Under the pieces are notes generated by a model, which had not been told where the DNA came from, ran no database searches, and was given only the letters and a program-made list of their open reading frames with translations. 64,000 nt of DNA from Chitinophaga oryziterrae (GTDB taxonomy: Bacteria > Bacteroidota > Bacteroidia > Chitinophagales > Chitinophagaceae), in contig NZ_WRXO01000012.1 of the NCBI RefSeq assembly GCF_009758125.1, forward strand, positions 1 through 64,000. The letters run 5' to 3'. A program made the position numbers and the translations under genes. Positions 54,869-62,733 of this stretch are shown in pieces (position 1 is the first letter of the stretch; every line of letters starts with the position of its first letter).

Positions 54869-55321
54869 ATGACAATGAAACAGTTAATATTACTATTCTC
54901 AGGATTACTGATCGGCGGTATCGCCGTTGCCCAGGACAATGCCCTTGCTGCCAACACAGGTGGCGGCGTTAAAGTAGTGAAGGACGGCCGCCTGGACCTG
55001 CTCATCAAAAAACAGATCTACATTAACACGCTGGCCATCCGTAACCAGCCAGGATTCAGGGTACAACTCATTTCTACCAATAAAAGGAATGAAGCCAATG
55101 ATATCAAAGCTAAAGTGATGCAGCTTTACCCGGATTACCGGACTTACCTGGAATATCAGCCTCCTTATTTTAAAGTACGTATCGGCGACTTCAAATCCCG
55201 TGATGAGGCCACTGATTTTCGTGAGAAATTATCTTCCAACTTTCCGGGTGCTATTTTCGTAGTACCGGCAATTATTAATCTGTCTCCGGAGAAAGAAGCA
55301 GGAACCGAAGAAAGCAACTAA
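54869..55321 (+). CDS. Exported SPOR-domain protein
   Basis: A 150-residue protein with a signal peptide (ending VAQ) and a C-terminal SPOR-like domain (~60-135): GFRVQLISTNKRNEANDIKA, then YLEYQPPYFKVRIGDFKSRD, with the usual beta-alpha-beta pattern. SPOR domains bind denuded peptidoglycan glycans at division sites. The N-terminal ~60 residues lack a transmembrane anchor beyond the signal peptide. It sits between deoC (4-bp gap) and the M20 gene (directly adjacent). Confidence 0.82.
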   Translation: MTMKQLILLFSGLLIGGIAVAQDNALAANTGGGVKVVKDGRLDLLIKKQIYINTLAIRNQPGFRVQLISTNKRNEANDIKAKVMQLYPDYRTYLEYQPPYFKVRIGDFKSRDEATDFREKLSSNFPGAIFVVPAIINLSPEKEAGTEESN

Positions 55322-56497
55322 ATGAAGACAAGAATTAAGGAACTGGCGAAGCAATATGCACCGGAATTTATAGCCATCAGGCACCATCTTCATTCTCATC
55401 CGGAACTCTCTTTCCAGGAATTTGAAACTTCATTGTTCATCCAGCAGAAACTGGATGAATTTGGCGTTCGTTATACTTCCGGGATTGCAGGTACAGGGAT
55501 CGTAGCTACTATCGAGGGGAAGAACCCCTCTTCCAAAACGATCGCGCTACGGGCAGATATGGATGCATTGCCTATTACAGAGATCAATGACGTTCCCTAT
55601 AAGTCACAGAATACCGGTGTTATGCATGCCTGCGGACACGATGTACACACTACCTGTGTACTCGGCGCTACCCGCATTCTGCAGGAACTGAGCGGTGAAT
55701 TTGAAGGTACTGTTAAAGTGCTGTTTCAGCCAGGGGAAGAGAAACACCCCGGCGGAGCAAGCCTGATGATAAAAGACGGTGTACTGGAAAATCCACGTCC
55801 CGATGCCATACTGGGTATGCATGTGCAGCCTACTATGGAAGCAGGGAAACTGGGCTTCCGGGCAGGTCAGTATATGGCCAGCGCAGATGAAATATATATT
55901 ACGATCAAAGGAAAAGGTGGGCATGCCGCGCTGCCTCACCTGACAGTAGATACCATATTAGTGGCTTCTCACCTGGTAGTGAGCCTTCAACAGGTCATCA
56001 GCAGGAATAATAACCCCTTCTCTCCTTCTGTACTAAGTATCTGTGCTTTTAACGGCGGGAATTCTACAAACGTAATACCCAGTGAAGTGAAACTAATGGG
56101 GACCTTCAGGGCAATGGACGAAACATGGCGCTTTAAAGCACATGATATCATTAAAAAACAGGCTACTGAACTGGCGCATGCCATGGGTGCTCAAATAGAT
56201 ATTGAGATACTGGTAGGTTATCCCTGCCTGTATAATAATGAAGCAGTAACAGCACAAGCCCGTGGACTGGCAGAAGAATATCTTGGGATAGATAAAGTAG
56301 AAGATACAGAAGTAAGGATGGGAGCAGAAGATTTTGCTTTTTATTCCCAGATAGTACCTGCCTGTTTTTTCAGATTAGGAACGGGGAACATAGCAAGAGG
56401 CATTACTTCCGGCGTACATACGCCAACGTTTGATGTAGATGAAAGTGCGATTGAAGTAGGGATAGGCACGATGGCTTATCTCGCTACACAATTTTAA
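55322..56497 (+). CDS. M20-family amidohydrolase
   Basis: A 391-residue metallohydrolase of the M20D/amidohydrolase group. Zinc-site blocks: MHACGHDVHTTC, QPGEEKHPGGA, GMHVQP and, near the C-terminus, GVHTPTFDVDESA. The dimerisation lid (KGKGGHAALPH) separates them. Enzymes of this group remove acyl groups from amino-acid conjugates (hippurate, N-acyl or IAA amino acids); the substrate is not evident here. It follows the SPOR gene without a gap and ends in a terminator hairpin. Confidence 0.92.
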   Translation: MKTRIKELAKQYAPEFIAIRHHLHSHPELSFQEFETSLFIQQKLDEFGVRYTSGIAGTGIVATIEGKNPSSKTIALRADMDALPITEINDVPYKSQNTGVMHACGHDVHTTCVLGATRILQELSGEFEGTVKVLFQPGEEKHPGGASLMIKDGVLENPRPDAILGMHVQPTMEAGKLGFRAGQYMASADEIYITIKGKGGHAALPHLTVDTILVASHLVVSLQQVISRNNNPFSPSVLSICAFNGGNSTNVIPSEVKLMGTFRAMDETWRFKAHDIIKKQATELAHAMGAQIDIEILVGYPCLYNNEAVTAQARGLAEEYLGIDKVEDTEVRMGAEDFAFYSQIVPACFFRLGTGNIARGITSGVHTPTFDVDESAIEVGIGTMAYLATQF

Positions 56498-56509
56498 ATT
56501 ATAACAGGG

Positions 56510-56533
56510 AAGGCCGGGTGAATACCCGGCCTT
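56510..56533. terminator. Hairpin AAGGCCGGGT/ACCCGGCCTT
   Basis: A perfect 10-bp GC-rich stem with a GAAT loop between the convergent M20 and GIN-domain genes; it can serve both. Confidence 0.85.
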
Positions 56534-56556
56534 ATCTCATTAGCTCTTTTATATAA

Positions 56557-57225
56557 TTATTTGATTTCTTTCAGTACGTTCAGCGATCGACCCGTCATCT
56601 CCAGTACATTAATACTATCCAGTTTTATATCCGTTTGCTGATATGCTACATCCCGGGACCTGAATTCACTGTTCTTTCCCAGTTGTAATCTGAAGGAGCC
56701 AATACCCTGATCAGTCCCATTTCCCATCATTGATAATTTTGACTCTTTTCCTCCGTCTACATTCAGCTTACTGACTTTCATGGAATTTAAATCAACTGTG
56801 CAGTTGTCTCCCATGTGAACATCTAACTGAGGTATATCAAAGTTGCTAACCGTTACACCACATCCCTGCGACAAATAGATAGCGTCGATAGCAGGCAAAG
56901 CCAACATCGTACTACCTCCTTCTTTATGCATATCAAAAAACAGTGTATCGTTTTTCTGTGAATAAGTAAACCTGCCGGTAGTGTCGCCACCCAAAATTAA
57001 TGTTGCCTTATCTGAAGTTGTTATCTGAAGCTCATGGGATATACCTTTCAGGTACAACACTTTAAACGGCTGCAATACTATACCAGCAAGTCTCTCACTT
57101 ATATGTAAGTCATCATCCCCACTCCTTCCCCTTTTAAAATTAGCCCATAAAACAATGTCGGAAAACAGCATCAGCAGCACAAGTAGTGCTACAAATGAGA
57201 GTAATAATTTGTTAGCTGTTCGCAT
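56557..57225 (-). CDS. Head-GIN-domain (DUF2807-like) exported protein
   Basis: A 222-residue protein with one N-terminal transmembrane/signal segment (LLLSFVALLVLLMLFSDIVLW), then repetitive short beta strands forming a right-handed beta-helix-like putative auto-transporter adhesin (GIN) domain: VSNFDIPQLDVHMGDNCTVD then LNSMKVSKLNVDG. Four genes (ABC ATPase, permease, GntR, this) are packed head to tail on the minus strand, ending here, a combination seen in other Bacteroidota. Role unknown, perhaps envelope sensing. Confidence 0.8.
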   Translation of the reverse strand: MRTANKLLLSFVALLVLLMLFSDIVLWANFKRGRSGDDDLHISERLAGIVLQPFKVLYLKGISHELQITTSDKATLILGGDTTGRFTYSQKNDTLFFDMHKEGGSTMLALPAIDAIYLSQGCGVTVSNFDIPQLDVHMGDNCTVDLNSMKVSKLNVDGGKESKLSMMGNGTDQGIGSFRLQLGKNSEFRSRDVAYQQTDIKLDSINVLEMTGRSLNVLKEIK

Positions 57226-57232
57226 ATCTTAA

Positions 57233-57604
57233 CTATTTGAAATTAGATTTTTTGTATTTCTCGTAGTGCGGTTTCAATTCATCCAGTTCCATGTCCAGTA
57301 AATACATATTCCGGAAGAATTGTGGCAACTCGTTTGCAAGGAAGCGTTCTTTTTTAAGCTGTATTATTTTCTTACTGGCGTTTTCCGAAACAAAATAACC
57401 GATGCCTCTTTTATTATAAATGATATCGTATTGCTGTAAATATTCACAGGTACGCATCACGGTGTTCGGGTTTACTTCCAGTTGCACGGCCAGTTCGCGG
57501 ACAGAAGGAATACGGTCGTCCGGTTTCCACTTATCCAGCAGGATCTGTTCGCAGAGATGATCTGCGATCTGCAGGTATATCGCTTGTGACTCTTTAAATT
57601 CCAT
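57233..57604 (-). CDS. GntR-family regulator, YtrA type
   Basis: A 123-residue regulator with a winged HTH (residues ~10-75): IYLQIADHLCEQILLDKWKP, DRIPSVRELAVQLEVNPNTV and GIGYFVSENA. Only a short helical C-terminal segment follows, the mark of the YtrA subfamily. It is encoded 10 bp after the permease and 7 bp before the GIN gene; a palindrome just upstream of the operon resembles a YtrA operator, so it likely autorepresses the operon. Confidence 0.9.
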   Translation of the reverse strand: MEFKESQAIYLQIADHLCEQILLDKWKPDDRIPSVRELAVQLEVNPNTVMRTCEYLQQYDIIYNKRGIGYFVSENASKKIIQLKKERFLANELPQFFRNMYLLDMELDELKPHYEKYKKSNFK

Positions 57605-57614
57605 GATCGGTAAT

Positions 57615-58448
57615 TTATATTTCTTTGTCTCTCAATTTAAAATAAGCCACTGTCCAGAGTATTGGCGGAACAAAATATTCGAAAAAATACAGTAATGGTT
57701 TCCATGCTCTTTTAGGCAATTCCAGCATCACAAAATTCATAGAGTATTGGAGTGTATGCGCTTCCATGTTATGAGGCAGCAAAATATTTACACCAATAAA
57801 AGGAAATTGCGCTTTCCAGTCTTTCATGTATTTATGGAAGAAGATCTGCGCAAATATTGCATTAATGAGGTACATGCCGGTTAAGAATATAAAGAAACAT
57901 AACACTGTTTTTACGAGACTATATTTTTGAAAATATACAGTGCCCAGCAGGAACATGGCTTGTGCAACAAACCAGATAAAGTAGTTTATGTACCACCCAT
58001 CAGCCTCTCTGTTGTACGCGAGATCGTTTATAAGAGGAGTTCCGTTGCGTAACGAGATAATACCTTCTCCTGCTTTTACTGCAAGGAAAAATGCGACGTG
58101 ATATACGGCGAGAAAGCCAATCGTAGTAATTAATAATGTGGTGAGAAATTTCTCCAGGTGAGAAGCTGGTAATAATAAGTAATCTATCCCCCTTGATTTA
58201 TTCCCCAATTCACTAAACGATTTACTGGTAAATATCAATCCGGCCACGTATAAGCCTATCAAAAAGGATGGTATCAGGTCGGTGTATGTGCGAATACTCG
58301 GCTCCGCGAATATTGCGAATAACAGGGCGAATAATAATAGTCCTGTTAATACAATTAAGGACATGAGATAAAGTCGGTAATTATCAACCAGGTGCTTTTT
58401 GAAGTAGGCGCCAAAGCGGCGCGCGCTGAGTATATTATTTACTTGCAT
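57615..58448 (-). CDS. ABC transporter permease
   Basis: A 277-residue membrane protein with about six transmembrane segments (e.g. LYLMSLIVLTGLLLFALLFA, FLTTLLITTIGFLAVYHVAFFL), of the type paired with YtrB-like ATPases. It begins one base after the ATPase gene ends. The substrate is not known; such YtrA-controlled exporters often respond to envelope stress. Confidence 0.85.
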   Translation of the reverse strand: MQVNNILSARRFGAYFKKHLVDNYRLYLMSLIVLTGLLLFALLFAIFAEPSIRTYTDLIPSFLIGLYVAGLIFTSKSFSELGNKSRGIDYLLLPASHLEKFLTTLLITTIGFLAVYHVAFFLAVKAGEGIISLRNGTPLINDLAYNREADGWYINYFIWFVAQAMFLLGTVYFQKYSLVKTVLCFFIFLTGMYLINAIFAQIFFHKYMKDWKAQFPFIGVNILLPHNMEAHTLQYSMNFVMLELPKRAWKPLLYFFEYFVPPILWTVAYFKLRDKEI

Positions 58449-59282
58449 TTAGTTGAATATTTTAGAGATCCTTTCAGGTTGTTCCAGTACAGCATTAAAC
58501 AGCATTTCCATATCAATACGACTTTGTTCTTTATCCGTATTTTCTGTTACTACGGCATGGCCCCTCAATGAGCTGTTGGCATATAGTACGCTACCGGCAT
58601 CTTCCACGTTGCTGACAGTTTTAAAGCTAAGCTTATCATTTACTGCATCCACATCCTGGCGGAAGATGATCTTATGATTATCAATGATCACGATGTTATC
58701 AATGAGATTATCGAGGTCACGTACCTGGTGAGTGGAGATGACGATACATTTTTCCTCGCTGACGGCTGCAGCAATGACCTTGCGGAACTGGCTTTTGGAA
58801 GGGATGTCCAGCCCATTGGTAGGCTCATCCATGATGAGCGCTTTGGTATTGGTAGCCAGGGCAAAGCTGATCAGGACCTTCTTCTTTTGTCCATAGGACA
58901 TTTCTGTTAAGCGCTGATCGGTAGGGATCTGAAACTCTTCCAGGTATTCACGGAAGGATGTGTTGCTGAAGTCGGGGTAAAAGGGTGCATAGGCTTTTAC
59001 GTAATTGTTGATCCGTACCTGTGGCAGATAGAACTCTTCCGGCACCATAAACAGGTTACGCAGGAAATCCGGCTGACGGTAACGGGCCTCATACCCCATC
59101 ACCTTACAAACGCCGCCCTGCGGGAATAACAGTCCGGCCATTTGTTTCAGCAGGCTGGATTTGCCCGCACCGTTTTTTCCTAATAGTCCGTAGATATAGC
59201 CCGCCTCCAGGTTTAGGTCCAGCCCTTCAAACAAAGGCTTGTTTTTCCTGTAACTGAAAGAAAGATTTTGGATGGATATCAT
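58449..59282 (-). CDS. ABC transporter ATP-binding protein
   Basis: A 277-residue ABC ATPase: Walker A GLLGKNGAGKSSLL (~33-46), signature TEMSYGQKKKVLISFAL, Walker B TKALIMDEPTNGLDIPSK, H-loop VISTHQ. The C-terminal ~75 residues are an accessory extension. It is the first gene of the YtrA-type operon, with the operator palindrome at 59294-59319 only 12 bp before its start. Confidence 0.93.
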   Translation of the reverse strand: MISIQNLSFSYRKNKPLFEGLDLNLEAGYIYGLLGKNGAGKSSLLKQMAGLLFPQGGVCKVMGYEARYRQPDFLRNLFMVPEEFYLPQVRINNYVKAYAPFYPDFSNTSFREYLEEFQIPTDQRLTEMSYGQKKKVLISFALATNTKALIMDEPTNGLDIPSKSQFRKVIAAAVSEEKCIVISTHQVRDLDNLIDNIVIIDNHKIIFRQDVDAVNDKLSFKTVSNVEDAGSVLYANSSLRGHAVVTENTDKEQSRIDMEMLFNAVLEQPERISKIFN

Positions 59283-59293
59283 AGCAAGTAGTT

Positions 59294-59319
59294 TAGTGTA
59301 CTATATAACTAGTACACTA
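59294..59319. promoter_or_regulatory. GntR/YtrA operator
   Basis: A perfect palindrome TAGTGTACT-ATATAACT-AGTACACTA immediately upstream of the ABC ATPase start. It contains AGTGTA-N12-TACACT; I recall AGTGTA-N13-TACACT as the Bacillus YtrA site. It is the natural binding site of the operon's own GntR protein. Confidence 0.8.
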
Positions 59320-59468
59320 TAAATGTACGTGCTAATTTTTGATATTTCCTACTGATGGGGGGAAATTATTTTTTAGGACATGGCAAACCCGGCTGTAGAC
59401 GCATTTCTACATATTAAACCTTTTTAAAACATTATATTTGTAGTGTGGTTTAAATTAAATATCCTCCT

Positions 59469-60509
59469 ATGAAAGGTACCCTATCGGCCTTGCTTGGTTT
59501 AAGCCTCTTGTTATCAGTAGTTAATGCCTCAGCCCAGTTCGTAAAAACGAAAGATGTAGAGAAGATGAAGAAACGTACCAGCTTTATTGTGGTGAAGGAA
59601 CGGCCGGATAAGAAGATCATAAAGCTGCTGAGTCAAAAAGCTCCTGGTCAGGTAGCAGAATATAAGCAAGCCATCAAGCAATTGAACCGGGACTTCCCGG
59701 AAGTAGTAAAGCAGTACTGGGCGTTGAACGGCGCTATAACAGTAGAACAGAAAACAGAAAAAGAGGTGTCGCGGTTACGCACACGTAATAACAGGAATTA
59801 CATTGTTTTCGACTGCCAGTCGATGAAAGTGAAACCAGGCAGTAAGGTTAAAAAGTCCAGATATGCGAGGACTTACACCTCTTCTCTTGCCTGGAAAATT
59901 GATGATAAAGACCTGAGCGTTCCTGTCATTAACATGTATTTCATCGAGAATGATGTACAATACCCTTTTTACATCCAGAATATGTCCGACAGGTTCCCGG
60001 ATTTTACGGATCTGGCAGTGGGTTTACGACTGGCCACTTACGTATTTACCGAGCAGTTAGGCGGAATATCCGAACGCAGTATGCAATCGGAAATAAAGCA
60101 TAATGCGGTGTACCTGAAAGATAAAACATTGATTCTGTGCAAGAACTGGCTGGACGATGATTTCGCAGAAGGAACAGCGAAAGCTGATTACCCTTATCCC
60201 ATCCGTTTTGTGAGTAAAGAAGAACTGGATGACATCTTTAAGAAAGATGCCTTTGGGAATAGTGCGATAGCCTATGTGCCTTCCGGGGTATTTTCTACGT
60301 TTGATACGAATTATCCCAGTATGGAAGTGAATGTACCCGTAGTGCTTGATCCTGTAAACGGGATGCCGCTATGCCATACAGATATCAGTGATGAGATGTT
60401 CCAGGCATGGGGTTTTTCATTGATTCCCAAGATGGGAAAATCAATGGTTGGATTTAAAAAGATCAGAAACCAGGATATCAGGAATTTTGCTAAGGCAATG
60501 AAAGAGTAG
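59469..60509 (+). CDS. Exported protein of unknown function
   Basis: A 346-residue protein with a signal peptide (ending ASAQ23) and no further membrane segment. No familiar domain. Visible features: a basic N-terminal helical part, SMKVKPGSKVKKSRYARTYT, then a well-ordered alpha/beta stretch (VPVINMYFIENDVQYPFYIQ; PDFTDLAVGLRLATYVFTEQ; IRFVSKEELDDIFKKDAFGN). It has no lipobox. Its 3' end overlaps the convergent nitronate monooxygenase-like gene by 20 bp. It looks like a conserved Bacteroidota periplasmic protein, but I cannot name it. Confidence 0.75.
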   Translation: MKGTLSALLGLSLLLSVVNASAQFVKTKDVEKMKKRTSFIVVKERPDKKIIKLLSQKAPGQVAEYKQAIKQLNRDFPEVVKQYWALNGAITVEQKTEKEVSRLRTRNNRNYIVFDCQSMKVKPGSKVKKSRYARTYTSSLAWKIDDKDLSVPVINMYFIENDVQYPFYIQNMSDRFPDFTDLAVGLRLATYVFTEQLGGISERSMQSEIKHNAVYLKDKTLILCKNWLDDDFAEGTAKADYPYPIRFVSKEELDDIFKKDAFGNSAIAYVPSGVFSTFDTNYPSMEVNVPVVLDPVNGMPLCHTDISDEMFQAWGFSLIPKMGKSMVGFKKIRNQDIRNFAKAMKE

Positions 60510-61437
60510 CCAGTTTTTTTATGGTGGCTTTAAACTCTTCCCATACTTCTGCTACAATTTCAGCGGCAGGTTTGATCTCATGGATCGTTGCACTCACCTG
60601 CCCTATTTCAAGTTCCCCTTCATCGAGCTGTCCCTCAAACATGCCCGTCTTGGCCCTTGCGCGGCCCAATAACGCGATCAGAGCTTCTTTATCTGCCCCA
60701 TTATCTTCTGCCGCTTTTACTTTTTCGAAAAACGGATTCTTTAATAACCGTACCGGGGTAAGCTTTTTCATAGTTAAAAGGGTATCACCTTCTTTAGCGT
60801 CTATCACGGCCTGTTTAAACAGAGGATGTGAAGATGCTTCCGGGCTGGCTACAAAACGGCTGCCTATCTGTACGCCTGTAGCGCCTAACGCAAAAGCCGC
60901 CGCCATCGCCTTTCCGGAGCCTATCCCACCTGCTGCGATCACAGGAATGCTTACCTGTTCACAGACTGCGGGGATGAGTACCATCGTAGTAGTTTCTTCT
61001 CTTCCGTTATGTCCTCCCGCTTCAAAACCTTCCGCTACTACTGCATCTACACCGGCGGCTTCGCTCTTTTTGGCAAAGGCGGCGCTGGATACAACATGTA
61101 CCACCGTAATACCGGCGGCTTTCAGCGCAGGCGTCCATGTTTTGGGATTACCGGCAGAAGTGAATACGACCGGCACTTCTTCTTTGATAATGATATCTAT
61201 GAGTTGTTCTATACCTGGATAAAGCAGTGGGATATTAACCCCGAACGGACGGGTAGTTGCCTGTTTGCATTTGCGGATATGCTCCTGTAGTACATCAGGA
61301 TACATACTGCCGGCGCCGATGAGACCTAATCCGCCTGCATTGCTTACGGCACTGGCCAAACGCCATCCGCTGGCCCAGACCATACCGGCCTGGATGATAG
61401 GATATTGGATGTGGAATAGTTTTGTAACGGGATTCAT
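60490..61437 (-). CDS. Nitronate monooxygenase-like flavoprotein
   Basis: A 315-residue FMN-dependent TIM-barrel protein of the 2-nitropropane dioxygenase family: PIIQAGMVWASGWRLASAVS at the N-terminus, VDAVVAEGFEAGGHNGREET, VIAAGGIGSGKAMAAAFALG and VQIGSRFVASPEAS. The phosphate-binding GGI/GSR motifs are intact. The usual active-site His lies in GGHNG. Members oxidise alkyl nitronates or act as enoyl-ACP reductase-like (FabK) proteins. It ends 20 bp inside the convergent neighbour and begins 60 bp after the nucleotidyltransferase gene. Confidence 0.88.
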   Translation of the reverse strand: MNPVTKLFHIQYPIIQAGMVWASGWRLASAVSNAGGLGLIGAGSMYPDVLQEHIRKCKQATTRPFGVNIPLLYPGIEQLIDIIIKEEVPVVFTSAGNPKTWTPALKAAGITVVHVVSSAAFAKKSEAAGVDAVVAEGFEAGGHNGREETTTMVLIPAVCEQVSIPVIAAGGIGSGKAMAAAFALGATGVQIGSRFVASPEASSHPLFKQAVIDAKEGDTLLTMKKLTPVRLLKNPFFEKVKAAEDNGADKEALIALLGRARAKTGMFEGQLDEGELEIGQVSATIHEIKPAAEIVAEVWEEFKATIKKLATLSLP

Positions 61438-61464
61438 GAAGTGAAAATAGGATAATATATTAAA

Positions 61465-61486
61465 AAAGGCCCCTTACGGAGCCTTT
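61465..61486. terminator. Hairpin AAAGGC/GCCTTT between nucleotidyltransferase and nitronate monooxygenase
   Basis: AAAGGC-CCCTTACGGA-GCCTTT, with CC(T)/(C)GG pairing inside. It lies between two minus-strand genes, downstream of the nucleotidyltransferase (A6 on the plus strand gives a U-run on the minus transcript). Confidence 0.65.
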
Positions 61487-61497
61487 CAATGTTTTAT

Positions 61498-62490
61498 TCA
61501 ACCAAGGTCTATCTCTGTATTATCCCCTATATTCAAACTCTGGCTGAGCCCTCTTATATTGGCATCGCTACCGATGAGAGAAGACTTCAATACCACTTCA
61601 TATAAGTTACTGAAAGAGCCAATGATGGAATCTTTGACGATAGAATAGTTGATGACCGTATTATCTCCGATCGCTACATTAGGACCGATAATAGAATTCT
61701 TGATATTACATCCCTCTCCTATACTCACCGGCGGAATGATGATGGTGTTTTCATAAGGCAATACCGGCGCTGCTGCCAGTTTGTATTTGCTTAACAGGAT
61801 AGCATTGGTTTCCAGCAGGGTATCCTTACGACCGCAGTCGAACCAGTTGCTGACTTTAAAAGGTTTGAACACCACCCCATGTTCTATCATACATTGCAGG
61901 GCGTCTGTCAGCTGGAATTCATCGTGAGATTTACGGTGTTCCAGCATATTCTTCTCCAGGCAATCGTATAACTGTTCAGTTTCTTTTATCTTATATACAC
62001 CTACCAGTGCAAGGTTCGATTTAGGGATCTGTGGTTTCTCCACGACTTTGCAGATGCTGCCGTTATCGTTCAGTTCTGCTACCCCGAAATTACGCGGATC
62101 ATCTACTTTCTTGAGTCCCAGCTGGGAAACAGGAGAATGGATAAGATCTCTGAAATTCCCTTCACAGATAGTATCACCTAATACGATCAGCATTTCATCG
62201 CCCTTTACCACCTGTCTTGTCAGTAAAATAGCATGTCCTGTTCCTTCGCGGCTGCTCTGCTGCACGAAATGACAGGTAAGGTGAGGATATTTTTTCAGTA
62301 TATAATCCTGGATCTTTTCGCCCAGGTAACCTACCACGAAAACAAATTCCGAGATGCCGGCTTCTACCAGCTGATCAACTATTATACTGAGTATGGTTTT
62401 TCCCGCCAGGGGAATCAGTGCTTTAGGCTGTGTATATGTATGCGGTCGCAGCTTGGTGCCAGCACCGGCTACTGGTATAATGGCCTTCAT
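61498..62490 (-). CDS. Sugar-1-phosphate nucleotidyltransferase
   Basis: A 330-residue enzyme with the nucleotidyltransferase signature MKAIIPVAGAGTKLRPHTYT then QPKALIPLAGK, the metal-binding Asp in LGDTICEG, the VEKPQIPKSN block, and a C-terminal left-handed beta-helix (hexapeptide repeats IGEGCNIKNSIIGPNVAIGD). The position usually Arg in GTRLRP is Lys here. It activates a hexose 1-phosphate (glucose-1-phosphate thymidylyl/uridylyltransferase type) for surface polysaccharide synthesis. Its specificity is not clear from motifs. Confidence 0.9.
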   Translation of the reverse strand: MKAIIPVAGAGTKLRPHTYTQPKALIPLAGKTILSIIVDQLVEAGISEFVFVVGYLGEKIQDYILKKYPHLTCHFVQQSSREGTGHAILLTRQVVKGDEMLIVLGDTICEGNFRDLIHSPVSQLGLKKVDDPRNFGVAELNDNGSICKVVEKPQIPKSNLALVGVYKIKETEQLYDCLEKNMLEHRKSHDEFQLTDALQCMIEHGVVFKPFKVSNWFDCGRKDTLLETNAILLSKYKLAAAPVLPYENTIIIPPVSIGEGCNIKNSIIGPNVAIGDNTVINYSIVKDSIIGSFSNLYEVVLKSSLIGSDANIRGLSQSLNIGDNTEIDLG

Positions 62491-62733
62491 GTACGCAGTT
62501 AATTAGATTAGATGTTCATTCACTCGTTACTGAGGGCGTGAAGGTAGTGTAAATTTTAAAAAGTCCATAGCTGTGGGTATTACAGACAGTTTAAAGCATT
62601 GATAATATAGAGATCAATAGTATATATAACTATATCATGCTATTTAAATAGGAAAAATATCTACAGACTATCCATTATTGGCTATGCACTATTCACAAAT
62701 TCGATTACCTTTGCTGCAAATTTTCAACATACA

